Below, in pieces: positions 49,501 to 57,024 of a stretch of 64,000 nt of DNA. Location: positions 516,418,815 to 516,482,814 of the forward strand of contig CM077115.1 of NCBI GenBank assembly GCA_039619475.1, read 5' to 3'. The stretch's first letter is position 1; each line of letters starts with the position of its first letter. Position numbers and translations under genes: made by a program. The stretch is from Icerya purchasi (Eukaryota; Arthropoda; Insecta; Hemiptera; Monophlebidae). The notes under the pieces were generated by a model that was not told where the DNA came from, did not search any database, and saw nothing but the letters and a program-made list of their open reading frames with translations.

Positions 49501-52500
49501 ATCGCAACGGTACAATTTGGCGATTTTTGTATCTTCACTGGTGTTGACCGAAAGTGATGGATAGAGATATCCAACAGTTAGAAAGGTTTTACGAACGGAA
49601 AAATATCCTAATTTTAATAAATAACCGAAGTTCGATGAACAAAGACCGAAAAGAAGATTGAATTTGAACAATGTTGCTCCGGCATCAGTCAGTGTGCTGA
49701 AGAATTATTCTCCGAAATGAATGAATATTAATATCTGATAAAATGAAAAATACGGGGAAATTTCTTTTATTGATGATCGCCGCTATGAGTGACAGGTGAA
49801 CACTTTCCGCGGTATAATCAGACGGAATTATCTGCGAACATTAAAAGTTATTAATAAACATTCGAAATTGTACGGTTGGAGGCGCTGATATATGTGCTAA
49901 ATGCATATGGGATGTCTGTATACTTGTCTCTTATTATTATCACGTAAATAGTTTTTGGTTTTTGTAATAGATTTGGTATGCACTGGTTGTGTACGTAAAA
50001 TTTTACAATGATTATTACTCTAATAATTATAAAATATTACCAAATCTTGGATCATTATATTATTATGCAACGGTTAAGGTATATTTTCCTTGTTTTTGAG
50101 TGTATTGTACCAATTTTGTCATTGAAATCTTCCTTAAAGATTAATATTTCTTCGTTTATTGTTTCGTATCATTTTTTTCCGTTTTACGGATAGAGATGCA
50201 CTTCGTGGTAATCGGTACGCGACACTTTAGTTGTTATTTATATTTTAAAGTTGTGTTGTATTCTTTATTTGATAGTATGAATTCCTAGTTCTCCTTTGAT
50301 AATTTTACTTTTTTCCATCAGTTTGATAAACAATGTGACTGGCTGATTGAAGGTGATCGTTTTTTTTCCCGCGGATTTCATTATTTTTCAATTCTTCATC
50401 TACAATTTGTAGTTTTCGACTTTGATTTAGTCCCTTATAAAATTGCTTGCAACTTAAACACTTAAACGTGTGCAGTATCTTTTTTATAGTATATTTTTCC
50501 AGAAACACCCGTAAGATCCAGAATAACATATTTAACATTACGTATACACATAAAAGTAGTGTTATTTAACTTTGGTGGTGACAGGTAATACGGTATATCT
50601 GTGCTGCTTTCAACACCGCGATACCACATTAAAATGAAAAAATCTAGCCATATGTATGGAGTTATCTACGTCACCAGAGATATAATTATTAATTTTTTTT
50701 TTTATGCAAGCAGCTTTTTTGTTTGATTCCTTTCCTTTTTATAATTTGTTGTCTTCTTCGCTGTTAACGATTTTCAACTTTTGTTTTAGTAAGGGGTAAA
50801 AAATCCATCTTTTTCCTAAGAAATATTAACTGCTTGAAGTAAGGAAAGTTCTCATACCATAGACTTTTAAAAAAATTTCATTTTGTAATAGCAAATAAAA
50901 ACTAAACCGAAAACCAAATAAAAGTTGTATTAGAAGTGCGAACGAAATTTATTGCGTCATAGATGATTAACCCGGCGTTGGTAGCATAATGAGATTTTGT
51001 CTCACACTAAACACTTGTATATCCATATATTGAGAACCACTAAAGTGTATGGGTCAGGAATTCCCTGGAACACGCTGTCAAACCAGTTCCAGTAACAGTA
51101 CAGTTTCGTTGTAGACGTGTGTTTGTTGAGTTCAGAACGCAAATGTGAGATTTTCTCCCACTATGCTACCAACCGTGTAACCCAATTTTAGCTAATAGTG
51201 TGAGAATAATTCTAACGATGTCACCGTCCGTGTAGTAACTCTGTTCGGTGAGATTTTCTCTCATGATGCGCCGAAATGAAGTATAAATTATAATTTTTTT
51301 GTGGTGTAGAGAATTAACTTTTTGAAATTAATCTTAAGAACTTTTTTATTTTATTTTTTGTTTGTTGAGAAAATAAAACTTTCTCAATGTAACTAGTAGT
51401 AAAAAAGCCAGTTTTTAGTTTTTCTTATATTTACGATATGTATTTTCTTGTAATTTCAGATGATGATGAATGCGCACTTGGCGTTAACAACTGTCACTTA
51501 TTAGGTCCGAACTATGAATGTAAAAATACCCTCGGATCATTTAGATGTACGAGAAAGAGGCGATGTTACAACAATGAATGTTCCCAGAAACCACCAACAG
51601 TAATTTCATCCACAGTTGGATATATCGAACCCAGACAAAGTCCGGGTTTTTGCGTGGGTATGTTGCGTTTATTTTAGTCAACCTTTCGAGCGAAAAATTA
51701 ATTGTCGTGGCAATTGTATTATTTTTTACTTTTTTTTTTATTGTGAATTAATTTCATTAATATAATAAAATAAAATAAAATAAAATAAAATAACGAGAAA
51801 AAAAACAATACAATAGACGGAAATTATTATTTATAAAATATTATAACACTAACATGTTTTTCGTAGAGTTGTTACATCATGAATATATATGCAGTTTGTC
51901 ATTACGAAACATGTTGGTGACATAATATTTTATAAATAATAATTTCTGTCAATTGTATTGTTTTTTTTTTTGTTCTATTATACATGAACACAGATTTCGA
52001 TAATTAATAATCATTTCATTGACTCTACTTGAAGAATTTATTTTAAACAATCCAAAGATAATTAAGTTTCAAATTATCATTGGCACGATAAACACATGTG
52101 GGGATATCCAGTTTTATATCTAAATAAATAATACACATTTCTGCCTAGTATTAAAAGTTAATTTACGTTTTTTTTAATTTTATTTATGTAATTAAAATTT
52201 AACATAAACTATTCGTATTATTTGCAACAACGACGCAGCTTTTATCTAATAATATCTGTTATTAAATGTATTAATTTTTCTAAATGATAATTTACTACTT
52301 AAAACTGAAAAAGTTTTTAAAATCGTAAATAAATAATACTTTTTTCCTAATTCGAATGTAATACTAATATTTTTCCACTTTAATAATTTATTACACGCGC
52401 GCATCCGTTCAGTGTGTAAAATATTTTCCTTTTTTTTTTTTTTAACATTACCAAATTTAAATTCTATAGCGGAACTATTTGAACTTGGGAAACCACCCAT

Positions 52501-55500
52501 TGAATCACCCGTAACGTTTTTTTTCTTCTTCTAATAATAGCGTCGAATTAATTAATCATTGATTTAGTTATTCATCAATGAATCGAGCGGCCAGATAACC
52601 ATACCAACAGTTTCTCATATACTGCTCACCTGCCAAAAGATGAAGGTATTACGAAAACAAACTGGACTTGCTGGGAAACATAGAGTGCATACTCTCTAAT
52701 GAATCAATAAACATCACTCGAATTATAGCCTTTGTTAGAATGAGTGGCCTAACACAATAAATCTAAATAGCCTCCCCTTGTGTGTGCTGTAATGACCACA
52801 GTAGTTACAAACAGCACACACAATTTAAAAAAGAGAAAGGAAAAAAAAAATATCAATGAACCGAAGTTACGGATAAGGTATTCTGCCATGATACAGATCC
52901 TTGAACATCTTTACCTTTCCGGATTTGTTTATCACTAGTGAGTAGGCCTAGCTGAAGTAAACCGGAATAAACAAAGAACAACTCAGAGGAGCAGTGCATT
53001 CAAAAAGGATCAGGAACAAAAAAGAAATCAGAATGTAAAGGAGAAAAATGGCGAAATGAAGGAAAGAAATAAAGAGGAGAAAAAAAGGGAAGACTAGGAC
53101 CGAACATATAAATGAAATAGAGAGGTTAAAGTAAATCGAAAGAGAAGTGAAGAAATTATAAATACGGTGGCGTAAACAGTTGAATTACGAGGATTAAAAT
53201 GGTAGGCGCGCAAGAGGCGGACCAATTTTTTGAATCACTAATATTCTGGTAAAAATTAATTAGTAATCGTAATTTATTTCATTTTTCAATTTCATTCTTC
53301 GGTTTTATACATGTTTCTACCTGTCGTGTTTTATGTTACTTTTACCGAACTGATAATTTTTTAATTTAAATATCACTTTTGCTTCTCCGTTAACTCGCAT
53401 TTTATACAATTACACAATCACTTCTTTCGCTGGTTCTTTTCCAATCATATTTTGCTAAATAATACTGTTATTTTCGAAAAGTTTTTCTCGCCTTGTTTCG
53501 GATTTTCGCCACATTTGAGGATGTTCTTTGGCTGTTGACAAGGTATTCCTGAAAACGTTTGTTAATTTTTTTTTCTTTCTATTTTTGGCTTGTTCCAAAA
53601 TGAAAAGCGAATTTCACGTCCTTAATAGGGCTTCACAGGAGATGTTAAGAGATTCATAGTACCCGATAAATTAAGAGGCTCGATAGTATTTCTTTTTCAG
53701 CTATCTTTACTCTCTAAGATTTCTCTGGTCCCCCCCCCCATCTATATCGGGTTAGGCAGACTTTCAAAGTTTGGATCAAAACGAGTTTCTAACCTATAAG
53801 CTCCCCGATTTCAGGCTGCCACGCGCAACCTTGTAAATTTGTGTTATTATTTTATAATTTTGCGCATTTTTCTATGTGCTGTCACGGGGGAGAATGCCTG
53901 AACCGTTTTCCTGTAAATGTAAAAAATGCAAAACAGCTCCGAGACACTTTTTTCTTTTCATATCTCAATATTTTTACTCAATATCCATAAACTGATAAGC
54001 AAACCAACATGATGAATGTACTATTTGCGCCATTGCTAAATTTTCTATTTTATATCGAAAAAATTAAAATTTTATCTCGCCAAATAGAAATTAGAGAAAT
54101 ATCAAGCATTATTAGCTCAGTAACGAATAGAAATGTTCTACCACCCTCCCATGGGTATTCCTAATTCTTCTACTAAGATTATACCACTAGTGTATAGTTA
54201 ACATGTTGTATAATAATTCAATGTGAACTGTTCAAGTATATTAACGATTATTTGGAACTACTGTTTCTTTTTTTTTTATTATTATTATTTTATTTTATTT
54301 TTCGATCTGAAAACAAATCCATCTTTACAGAAAAAAATGAATGCGCTGAAAATTCTCAGTTGTGTGAACACGAATGTGTCGATACGCTATGCTCGTATAA
54401 ATGCAAATGTCGCCAAGGATACACTTTACATAAGGATAACAGGTGATTATAATTATTTTTCAAGATATTTGATTTAAAATTGTAACAGGTTGCATCGTAA
54501 TTTCATAAATTTATTTTTGAGGTAACTCTAAATTTAATAGAAATGTTTAAAATATGCCTTAAAGATTTGACAGTGAGAACTAAATTTCTACTTTATGGGG
54601 ATCCGGGAAATGTACTAATCACAGAAATTTCAAGGTAGTTGGGAAGGTAAATTTGGCAGCGATAAATACTTATTATTCAGAATTTGTAAATCGAATTTAA
54701 ATTTGGAATATAATAAAAAAGTTATCGTTGATTAATGTTCACTTATGATAACTAACATTGTGTTAACAAATTTTCACGTTTTTGCTACACTTTAACTGAT
54801 GGAGCTTTTAAATATGCTCGATATTTGAATCATCGCAAAATATTTTTAATTATAACTTTTAAATCTAGATGTAATAGTTGTTTTCATCTCTGTTTATTAA
54901 TAAAATTGTACTGTTTGCTTTTAATCGCTGTATTCGATTATATTTATCGTACATGAAATTAATGTTCTATAATATGAAAACAATAATTTGACGATTAGTT
55001 AGTGATCAAATGGTATTTAATGCCAAACAAAAAAAAAAAAAAAAGAAGCAGCAGTCGAAACACGCGGATACCTTTTTTGTTGTAGACGTAAAATATATGT
55101 AGTACATATTTAGCAACATATGTTTCGGTATCTTGTTATTGTGAAACACACTGGAAAGAAAAATCTTTGCAATAAAAATGAAAACGTCGATTATTATTTA
55201 TTAACAAAGTAAGTGCAGCGTGTTTTCCATTATGTTTTAAATATATATTTTCATTGCTAAAATATTGTTTTTACCCTACCACCGCGAAACCATAACGAAA
55301 CTGTCGGTCTGAAGTGGCGATAAACAGGCAAAGCAAAAGCCTTTGACAATATTCAAATGGCATAAACTTTGGATAATACTAATTGAAATAGGCGCACCAA
55401 AGTATATTGTATATCTCATAAAGAAGCTATGCGAGAACAATCGCAATATTGTAATCGATACGATACTGCAAAATCGAGAGAGTTTAATGAAATACAAACG

Positions 55501-57011
55501 TGATTATTATCTTAATATTTCGTAATATTCAGGTACCAGAAATGATTACGTTCATACAATCCGAGAAAATATTGGCTTACAGATATCATGTGCACGCTCT
55601 AAGAAATAATAGTTGTGATGGGTTGATTTCGTATTGCAGATGATTTGTTGGCATATGGGAACATATTTGAAAAAATCAGATTCATTTTTCTGCCCTCACT
55701 GTAGTATAACACTACTCACGGTACACTCTATATTGTACTGTCTATTTGTCGGCAGTATAAGGAGTTGTTGTAGTGTCCAACTAACTTTGAACAAAAACCA
55801 TTACCAGAAATTTTATCAAATGATGGTTGTATGGTGAAAATGGTGATGATCCCCCCCCCCACCAAAAAACACCTAAAAAAACACCTAAAAAAACATTTAA
55901 TTTGGTCATGGTAGCAATACATAGCGCTTGATAAAAAAATAAAATAAAATTTGCAGAAAGACGCTGTTATAAATTCAATTTATTTTCTATTATCGCTTCT
56001 TTTGCTCGTGGATAGTAAAATGTGTTAAAAAAAAGTGCCATGATATAGCTTTAGATTTGATCTGTTTTTTGTCGCAAAATAAAAAAAAAAAAAAGAGGTA
56101 AAAGCAAAAAAAGTAAATTATTCTGTGACGCTTACAGTTTTTTTTAATATTAAAATTCGAATCGTTTTAATCGGTTGTTGATAAATTTTTTTACGAGAGA
56201 AGATTAATTTTCGCAGGTCATGTATCGACATAGACGAATGCGAATTATTCAAAAATTATAAGCCCTGCGTTGGTTTATGTGTTAATAAGCCGGGATCGTA
56301 CAAATGTGATTGCCCGGAAGGATACAAATTAGGCGCAGACAATATTTCCTGCCAAGGTAAACGATATAAAAAGTATTTTGAAATCTTTTCCAAAAATATC
56401 CGTATATCGTGTACCCTTCTTTATTTTCATCTTTGTATAGCTCAGCTTCTACGAACTTTTCAGTTCAACATAAGCGTGACCGTCGATTTTTCTCTGTATT
56501 TGGTTCACTGTCTCTACTGAATATAGCTTTCAATAAACAAAAATGCGTTGACACAATGTTTAATAACGAATAATTTTTTATGTGTATATTAGATATTGAT
56601 GAATGTTTGAATGGAGACACCTGCAAAAACGGCGCCATTTGTCAGAACATTAGAGGAAGTTACCGTTGCAATAAAATCACATGTCCGGTTAATTACGTTA
56701 TCGACTTCGAATATAAAAAGTATGTAACAATATGTTTTAATATTAAAAAATCGTTAAAATATTCTGTTTTTCAAATATAATTTAAAACCTATTTATTTTC
56801 ACATCGAATTTCCTCCTAAAATCTAAAATGTCTAGTAAAATGAAAAATTCCAAATTTCATATTAGTAAAAACTGGCCATGCTTGCAGATATTTTCGACTT
56901 CCGCTTCCCTCCGGAAGTGGCCTATAGTCAGTTTTTTAAAACTGAAATGTGATATTTTTTTACAGATGCACCGACTTTACTTTGAAAAATAAGAAACTTT
57001 TGTTTGATTAG
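23439..57011 (+). CDS. Fibulin-1-like extracellular matrix protein (12 exons, gene span)
   Basis: This is a secreted matrix glycoprotein gene of the fibulin family. Exon 1 gives a signal peptide. Exons 2-4 give Cys-rich modules with paired CC motifs, as in fibulin anaphylatoxin-like domain I. Exons 5-11 give seven EGF modules; those starting DVNEC, DDDEC, DIDEC and DIDEC carry the calcium-binding consensus. All GT/AG junctions keep one frame: phases 1,2,0,1,2,1,1,1,2,1,2. From the Met at 23,481 to the stop at 57,009 the model is 500 residues. Vertebrate fibulin-1 has nine EGF modules and a C-terminal fibulin module; the last EGF here aligns with vertebrate EGF9, but the C-terminal module is not found. 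In established knowledge, fibulin-1 binds laminin, nidogen and fibronectin in basement membranes. Introns reach 11 kb and are full of transposons. Two EGF exons may be missing from this lineage or missed by me. Confidence 0.88.
23716..24540. repeat. CCGACTTCAAAAAAGG-type repeat with long inverted repeat
   Basis: It begins with AACCGACTTCAAAAAAGGAG followed by a T run, a motif I have met in many insect interspersed repeats, though I cannot name the family. It ends in a large hairpin: arms 24,123-24,312 and 24,345-24,535 are near-identical complements (shared inner block 'gatatcgtaattcttatacaacattaa') around a loop of about 30 bp. Within the left part 'aatgcactaaaaagtaaaaaata' occurs twice (about 24,107 and 24,186). 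It lies in intron 1 of the fibulin-like gene. Confidence 0.75.
24541..25965. other. Intron 1 stretch without features
   Basis: AT-rich intronic sequence. No coding segment, terminal repeat or tandem repeat recognised. Confidence 0.5.
25970..26640 (+). mobile_element. Ty3/Gypsy integrase remnant, internally deleted
   Basis: The plus strand shows an integrase zinc finger, LRERILQNAHEGHRRI...VKLCNACQKEGK (HH-CC), with VWW between. The sequence then jumps, without a catalytic core, to a C-terminal-like piece: TGKIPAEFLFNRKIWNKLPTL followed by AGDEV-like GDEVMIKN. Such a jump means that the DDE core has been deleted. Stops are frequent. It sits in intron 1. Confidence 0.65.
26972..27200. repeat. 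Dispersed repeat, copy B
   Basis: Partner of 573-910. It shares the 'gccattttggcctcgcaagggg' start, the 'cttctatactttgtataaaatgatcaaaa' core and the 'gttacataaaattgggacatttttt' end. It is about 100 bp shorter than copy A through internal deletion. A short (TA)n precedes both copies. Confidence 0.65.
27240..28440 (+). mobile_element. hAT-like transposase remnant (TTF-type finger)
   Basis: A piece near 27,310-27,360 reads EYNNELLCWPCVCC, like the TTF/BED-type finger of hAT transposases. At 27.75-28.05 kb fragments read FVSIMLDETR (catalytic Asp region), STVLRYVTRRGETL, and RYDAAAVMAGHV, the 'G-Q-x-Y-D-G-A-x-x-M' signature of hAT. The last part (28,230-28,439) has no clear match. Stops interrupt all frames. 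It lies in intron 1, directly after dispersed repeat copy B. Confidence 0.65.
28480..29400 (-). mobile_element. Non-LTR RT remnant (CR1/R4-like)
   Basis: The minus strand encodes HYGVPQGPILFLIYINEL (RT motif B) and TFTYADNIEIM at about 29.22-29.33 kb, where the catalytic YADD has become YADN. VVNWFKANRLIVN follows, and farther on (about 28.95 kb) KYLELKLDCRLMWNKH resembles the thumb motif. The rest toward 28,480 is decayed. It lies in intron 1 opposite to the direction of the host gene. Confidence 0.75.
29511..32100. mobile_element. Long-TIR DNA element with captured LINE fragment
   Basis: Two arms of about 565 bp (29,511-30,077 and 31,540-32,100) are inverted copies with perhaps 85-90% identity. 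The outer ends read TATAGCCGGGTTTA and, inverted, TATAGTCGGGTTTA, followed by a CCCCGCGGATTT block. Between them lie 1.46 kb with a Jockey 3' fragment (30,180-31,001) and AT-rich sequence. No transposase is visible. Open frames of about 80 codons in the arms mirror each other and reflect low-complexity sequence. The superfamily is unknown. It lies in intron 1. Confidence 0.7.
30180..31001 (+). mobile_element. Jockey-like LINE 3' end
   Basis: A 154-codon frame (30,253-30,717) reads MILDRRLTWRSHISFIRQKM, VSLKCKRLVYLSVIAPVWRYG, LEVYGATAKS, and DAPYYVSNHTLHTDLDVPYV, ending with RRLKRTWAGD. These are the Jockey ORF2 thumb and C-terminal motifs. A 3' UTR of about 260 bp ends in a poly(A) run at 30,979-31,001. 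The frame is intact where present, but the RT core is missing through 5' truncation. Related to 19,096-19,704. Confidence 0.85.
32309..32737. mobile_element. hAT MITE, copy 2
   Basis: It starts CAGAGCCGTGCCCA and ends TAGGACTTG, with the same internal sequence as 15,735-16,146. The flanking 8-mers AATAAAAG (32,301-32,308) and AATAGAAG (32,738-32,745) match at seven of eight positions, a decayed target duplication. It lies in intron 1. Confidence 0.88.
32746..33452. other. End of intron 1
   Basis: AT-rich. Nothing recognised apart from the acceptor of exon 2. Confidence 0.5.
33453..33618 (+). CDS. Fibulin-like exon 2: anaphylatoxin-like module
   Basis: After an acceptor (TCTAG, 33,448-33,452) the frame reads IKQCCDIGRERSAGMFTC and SSVCLSAINLCCTQ. 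The CC...C...C...CC spacing is that of an anaphylatoxin-like module at the fibulin N terminus. The donor is A|GTATGT at 33,619, phase 2. An intron of 9.9 kb separates it from exon 1. Confidence 0.85.
34061..34151 (+). CDS. Fibulin-like exon 3
   Basis: The acceptor is ATAATAG. The frame reads DRYCEEGKQKAKAGGACNLT, continuing the Cys-rich N-terminal domain, with a possible N-glycosylation site (NLT). The donor is G|GTATAT at 34,152, phase 0. Confidence 0.82.
34270..34426 (+). CDS. Fibulin-like exon 4: anaphylatoxin-like module
   Basis: The acceptor is TTTTCAG. The frame contains YCCESCKLGLIYGSF, a single Cys, then VFDSCCSEL, again the CC...C...CC layout. The donor is C|GTAAGT at 34,427, phase 1. 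Exons 2-4 together form about two to three anaphylatoxin-like units. Confidence 0.85.
34845..34989 (+). CDS. Fibulin-like exon 5: EGF 1
   Basis: The acceptor is TTACAG. The six cysteines read ICDLFPGKLCSHIC, YECRCKEGFYL, KTC, the EGF pattern with C5-x-x-G-[FY]. The module lacks the Asp/Glu N-terminal calcium motif. The donor is CC|GTAATG at 34,990, phase 2. Confidence 0.88.
35567..35615. repeat. (TA)/(TG) microsatellite
   Basis: A TATATA run passes into TGTGTG and back to TATATA in intron 5. The only long frame over it, on the minus strand, is a repeat product. Confidence 0.85.
35856..36586 (+). mobile_element. Internally deleted mariner-like element
   Basis: TA (35,854-35,855 and 36,587-36,588) flanks inverted ends CAAGGGAGGATTAATAAGTA and, inverted, CGAGGGACGATCAGTAAGTA, both continuing AGTTACAC. 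Inside, the plus strand starts MERRVNWSSNT and LRGEVRFLWTKDHNPTEIH, an N-terminal mariner helix-turn-helix. It then jumps to a C-terminal piece, GEERFANDEEVKNFI and FFSKQGIAKN. The DD34D core is deleted, so it is non-autonomous, 731 bp. It lies in intron 5 of the fibulin-like gene. Confidence 0.9.
36589..37384. other. End of intron 5
   Basis: AT-rich. A 67-codon open frame at 36,775-36,978 resembles nothing known to me. Confidence 0.45.
37385..37494 (+). CDS. Fibulin-like exon 6: EGF 2
   Basis: The acceptor is ATTTCAG. The frame reads CGTLNRCEQIC, AECSCKDGFKL, ETC, a six-cysteine EGF without the calcium consensus, containing an NET glycosylation sequon. The donor is G|GTAATT at 37,495, phase 1. 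Confidence 0.88.
37495..38634. other. Start of intron 6
   Basis: No gene or repeat recognised. Confidence 0.45.
38635..38966. mobile_element. hAT MITE, copy 3 (truncated)
   Basis: It starts CCGGCCCGTTCTCAGAATTTTGG and follows the same internal sequence as the other two copies up to the 'aagaacaccctaaaaaatcatcaatattta' block, then breaks off. The right terminal repeat is missing, so no target duplication can be assigned. It lies in intron 6. Confidence 0.8.
38967..40005. other. End of intron 6
   Basis: AT-rich, with an A run at about 39,625-39,642. Possibly the tail of an old retroposon, but no body is recognised. Confidence 0.4.
40006..40146 (+). CDS. Fibulin-like exon 7: calcium-binding EGF 3
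   Basis: The acceptor is TTTCCAG. The frame starts DVNEC and continues NIHNC, RCDNTIGSYQC, GCGTGYTL, GEC. The D-V-N-E plus N-T-x-G-S-Y signature defines a calcium-binding EGF with a hydroxylation-type Asn. The exon is 141 bp, symmetric 1-1, as usual for EGF exons. The donor is G|GTATAG at 40,147. Confidence 0.92.
40147..42499. other. Start of intron 7
   Basis: About 2.3 kb of AT-rich sequence with short microsatellites (for example TA at about 41,950). No coding segment recognised. Confidence 0.45.
42500..42738 (-). mobile_element. tRNA-derived SINE
   Basis: On the minus strand 42,666-42,738 folds roughly as a tRNA head. It has an A-box-like AGCCTAGTTGCTAGAGCACC and a B box, GAGTTCGATCCC, 40 bp apart, with acceptor-like ends TGTCGC/CGACGACA. 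The anticodon arm does not pair well, so it is not a working tRNA gene. A less conserved body continues toward 42,500. The A and B boxes would serve as an internal Pol III promoter. The 3' limit is approximate. Confidence 0.65.
42962..44180 (+). mobile_element. hAT element with ZMYM1-like transposase N terminus
   Basis: A hAT-like end CAGGGGCGAATCTAC starts at 42,962. A frame at 43,378-43,812 (144 codons) begins MSARKYKSGAEKRKLQLNRE and contains VDVGLWPGLLNN. The basic 'SG.EKRK' start and 'DIG.WP' motif are typical of the N-terminal region of ZMYM1-like hAT transposases. The rest to 44,180 is decayed, with short pieces such as TIEEFIEKNFG. No matching right end is found. It lies in intron 7. 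Confidence 0.6.
44220..45575 (-). other. Unidentified GC-richer coding-like block
   Basis: Base composition rises clearly against the AT-rich surroundings. Both strands show frames up to 139 codons, but the minus strand looks the more protein-like. At about 45,360-45,560 it reads a stretch with KLDRTLNGLSLDNLKLS followed, after a stop, by an LLHEIRQLAA segment and a MDQTAADSGTNP segment. Other readable pieces occur in other frames toward 44,300, such as ELTQTIIGLAVRIDALSQL. I cannot assign a family. The likely nature is a decayed foreign insertion (viral or transposon) in intron 7. Confidence 0.35.
45576..46740. other. Intron 7 stretch
   Basis: AT-rich with a (TA)n run at about 46,510-46,545. 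No other feature seen. Confidence 0.45.
46741..47554 (+). mobile_element. Mariner-like element with 235-250 bp TIRs
   Basis: Arms 46,741-46,973 and 47,307-47,554 are inverted copies, starting TACTAGAATGAATATTT on both sides and ending at a CATTCGGTC-like block. The outer TA fits a mariner target. The 333-bp middle contains RPIENDTFFLHRIITTSETW, matching the mariner catalytic-Asp region, but the GDETW motif is changed to TSETW, so the catalytic residue is lost. It is non-autonomous and lies in intron 7. Confidence 0.85.
47712..47872. mobile_element. Foldback hairpin element
   Basis: Inverted arms of about 75 bp meet near 47,797: the left reads 'aaaacgccgactagtttcgaactatatcgtt' and the right contains 'gatgtagttcgaaaccagtcgatgtttt'. 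The arms continue through a 'tattataataattgaaaaca' block. It is similar in design, though not in sequence, to the foldback at 57,025-57,171. It lies in intron 7. Confidence 0.75.
48446..49082. mobile_element. Non-autonomous hAT element with 8-bp duplication
   Basis: A perfect 8-bp direct repeat, GATAATTG, at 48,438-48,445 and 49,083-49,090 flanks a 637-bp unit. It starts TAGGGGCCGATCCAG and ends GTGGATTCGCCACCG, imperfect inverted ends that resemble the 42,962 element end (GGGGCGAATCTAC). It has no coding capacity and lies in intron 7. Confidence 0.82.
49091..50970. other. Intron 7 stretch
   Basis: Overlapping frames near 49,300-49,670 are compositional. A short TG run lies at about 49,325-49,345. 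No gene recognised. Confidence 0.45.
50971..51176. mobile_element. Small piggyBac-like MITE
   Basis: After TTAA (50,967-50,970) the left end reads CCCGGCGTTGGTAGCATAAT followed by GAGATTTTGTCTCACA. The right end is its inverted counterpart, GTGAGATTTTCTCCCACTATG then CTACCAACCGTG. The right flank is GTAA, a decayed TTAA. About 206 bp, no coding capacity, 280 bp upstream of exon 8. Confidence 0.65.
51460..51657 (+). CDS. Fibulin-like exon 8: EGF 4 with enlarged loop
   Basis: The acceptor is ATTTCAG. The frame starts DDDEC and contains YECKNTLGSFRC (calcium-binding EGF signature), then CYNNEC and, after a long Pro/Ser-rich loop, FCV. The exon is 198 bp, symmetric 1-1. The C5-C6 section is about 30 residues and has an extra Cys, giving seven in the module. 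The donor is G|GTATGT at 51,658. An 11.3-kb intron precedes it. Confidence 0.88.
51761..51792. repeat. (TAAAA)n microsatellite
   Basis: About six tandem copies of a 5-bp unit, next to a foldback element in intron 8. Confidence 0.85.
51799..51968. mobile_element. Foldback MITE in intron 8
   Basis: The left arm 'aaaacaatacaatagacggaaattattatttataaaatattat' is matched by the inverted right arm 'ataatattttataaataataatttctgtcaattgtattgtttt'. The arms are about 65 bp with an internal 'aacatgtttttcgta/tacgaaacatgtt' extension. About 170 bp, starting about 140 bp downstream of exon 8. Confidence 0.82.
51969..54330. other. Rest of intron 8
   Basis: No recognisable gene. There is a purine-rich stretch at about 52.98-53.15 kb and a C run at about 53.73 kb. 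Confidence 0.45.
54331..54442 (+). CDS. Fibulin-like exon 9: EGF 5
   Basis: The acceptor is CTTTACAG. The frame reads KNECAENSQLCEHEC, then YKCKCRQGYTL. C6 comes from the start of exon 10, across the phase-2 junction (AG|GTGATT donor at 54,443). The first residues EKNEC are a weak match to the calcium-binding consensus. Confidence 0.88.
54443..55329. other. Start of intron 9
   Basis: AT-rich. No feature seen before the LINE remnant. Confidence 0.45.
55330..55700 (+). mobile_element. RTE-like reverse transcriptase fragment
   Basis: The plus strand reads KWHKLWIILIEIGAPKYIVY and LIKKLCENNRNIVID, the segment just after RT motif A in RTE-type LINEs ('W..L...G.P..LV..I..LY..N'). About 240 bp further on, in another frame, ADDLLAYG marks the catalytic Asp pair of motif C. 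Motif B between them is decayed or deleted. It lies in intron 9. Confidence 0.65.
56217..56356 (+). CDS. Fibulin-like exon 10: calcium-binding EGF 6
   Basis: The acceptor is TTCGCAG. After the Cys that completes EGF 5 the frame reads DIDECELF, CVGLCVNKPGSYKCDC, PEGYKL, ISC. This is a canonical calcium-binding EGF with an NIS sequon. The donor is G|GTAAAC at 56,357, phase 1. Confidence 0.92.
56593..56719 (+). CDS. Fibulin-like exon 11: last calcium-binding EGF
   Basis: The acceptor is ATATTAG. The frame reads DIDECLNGDTC, GAICQNIRGSYRC, then TCPVNY. The 'FRCxxxxCPxNY' ending is characteristic of the last EGF of fibulins, just before the C-terminal module. The sixth Cys is not in this exon. 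The donor is AA|GTATGT at 56,720, phase 2. Confidence 0.9.
56966..57011 (+). CDS. Possible fibulin-like terminal exon 12
   Basis: A strong acceptor (TTTTTTACAG, ending 56,965) opens a frame in the correct phase. It reads K, C, then TDFTLKNKKLLFD and a TAG stop at 57,009. The Cys completes the last EGF. No donor occurs before the stop, so it can only be a terminal exon, giving a short isoform without the fibulin C-terminal module, similar in outline to vertebrate fibulin-1A. AATAAA occurs at 57,247-57,252. It could instead be a cryptic site, with the true last exons beyond 64,000. Confidence 0.45.
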
Positions 57012-57024
57012 AAAAATAATTAAC

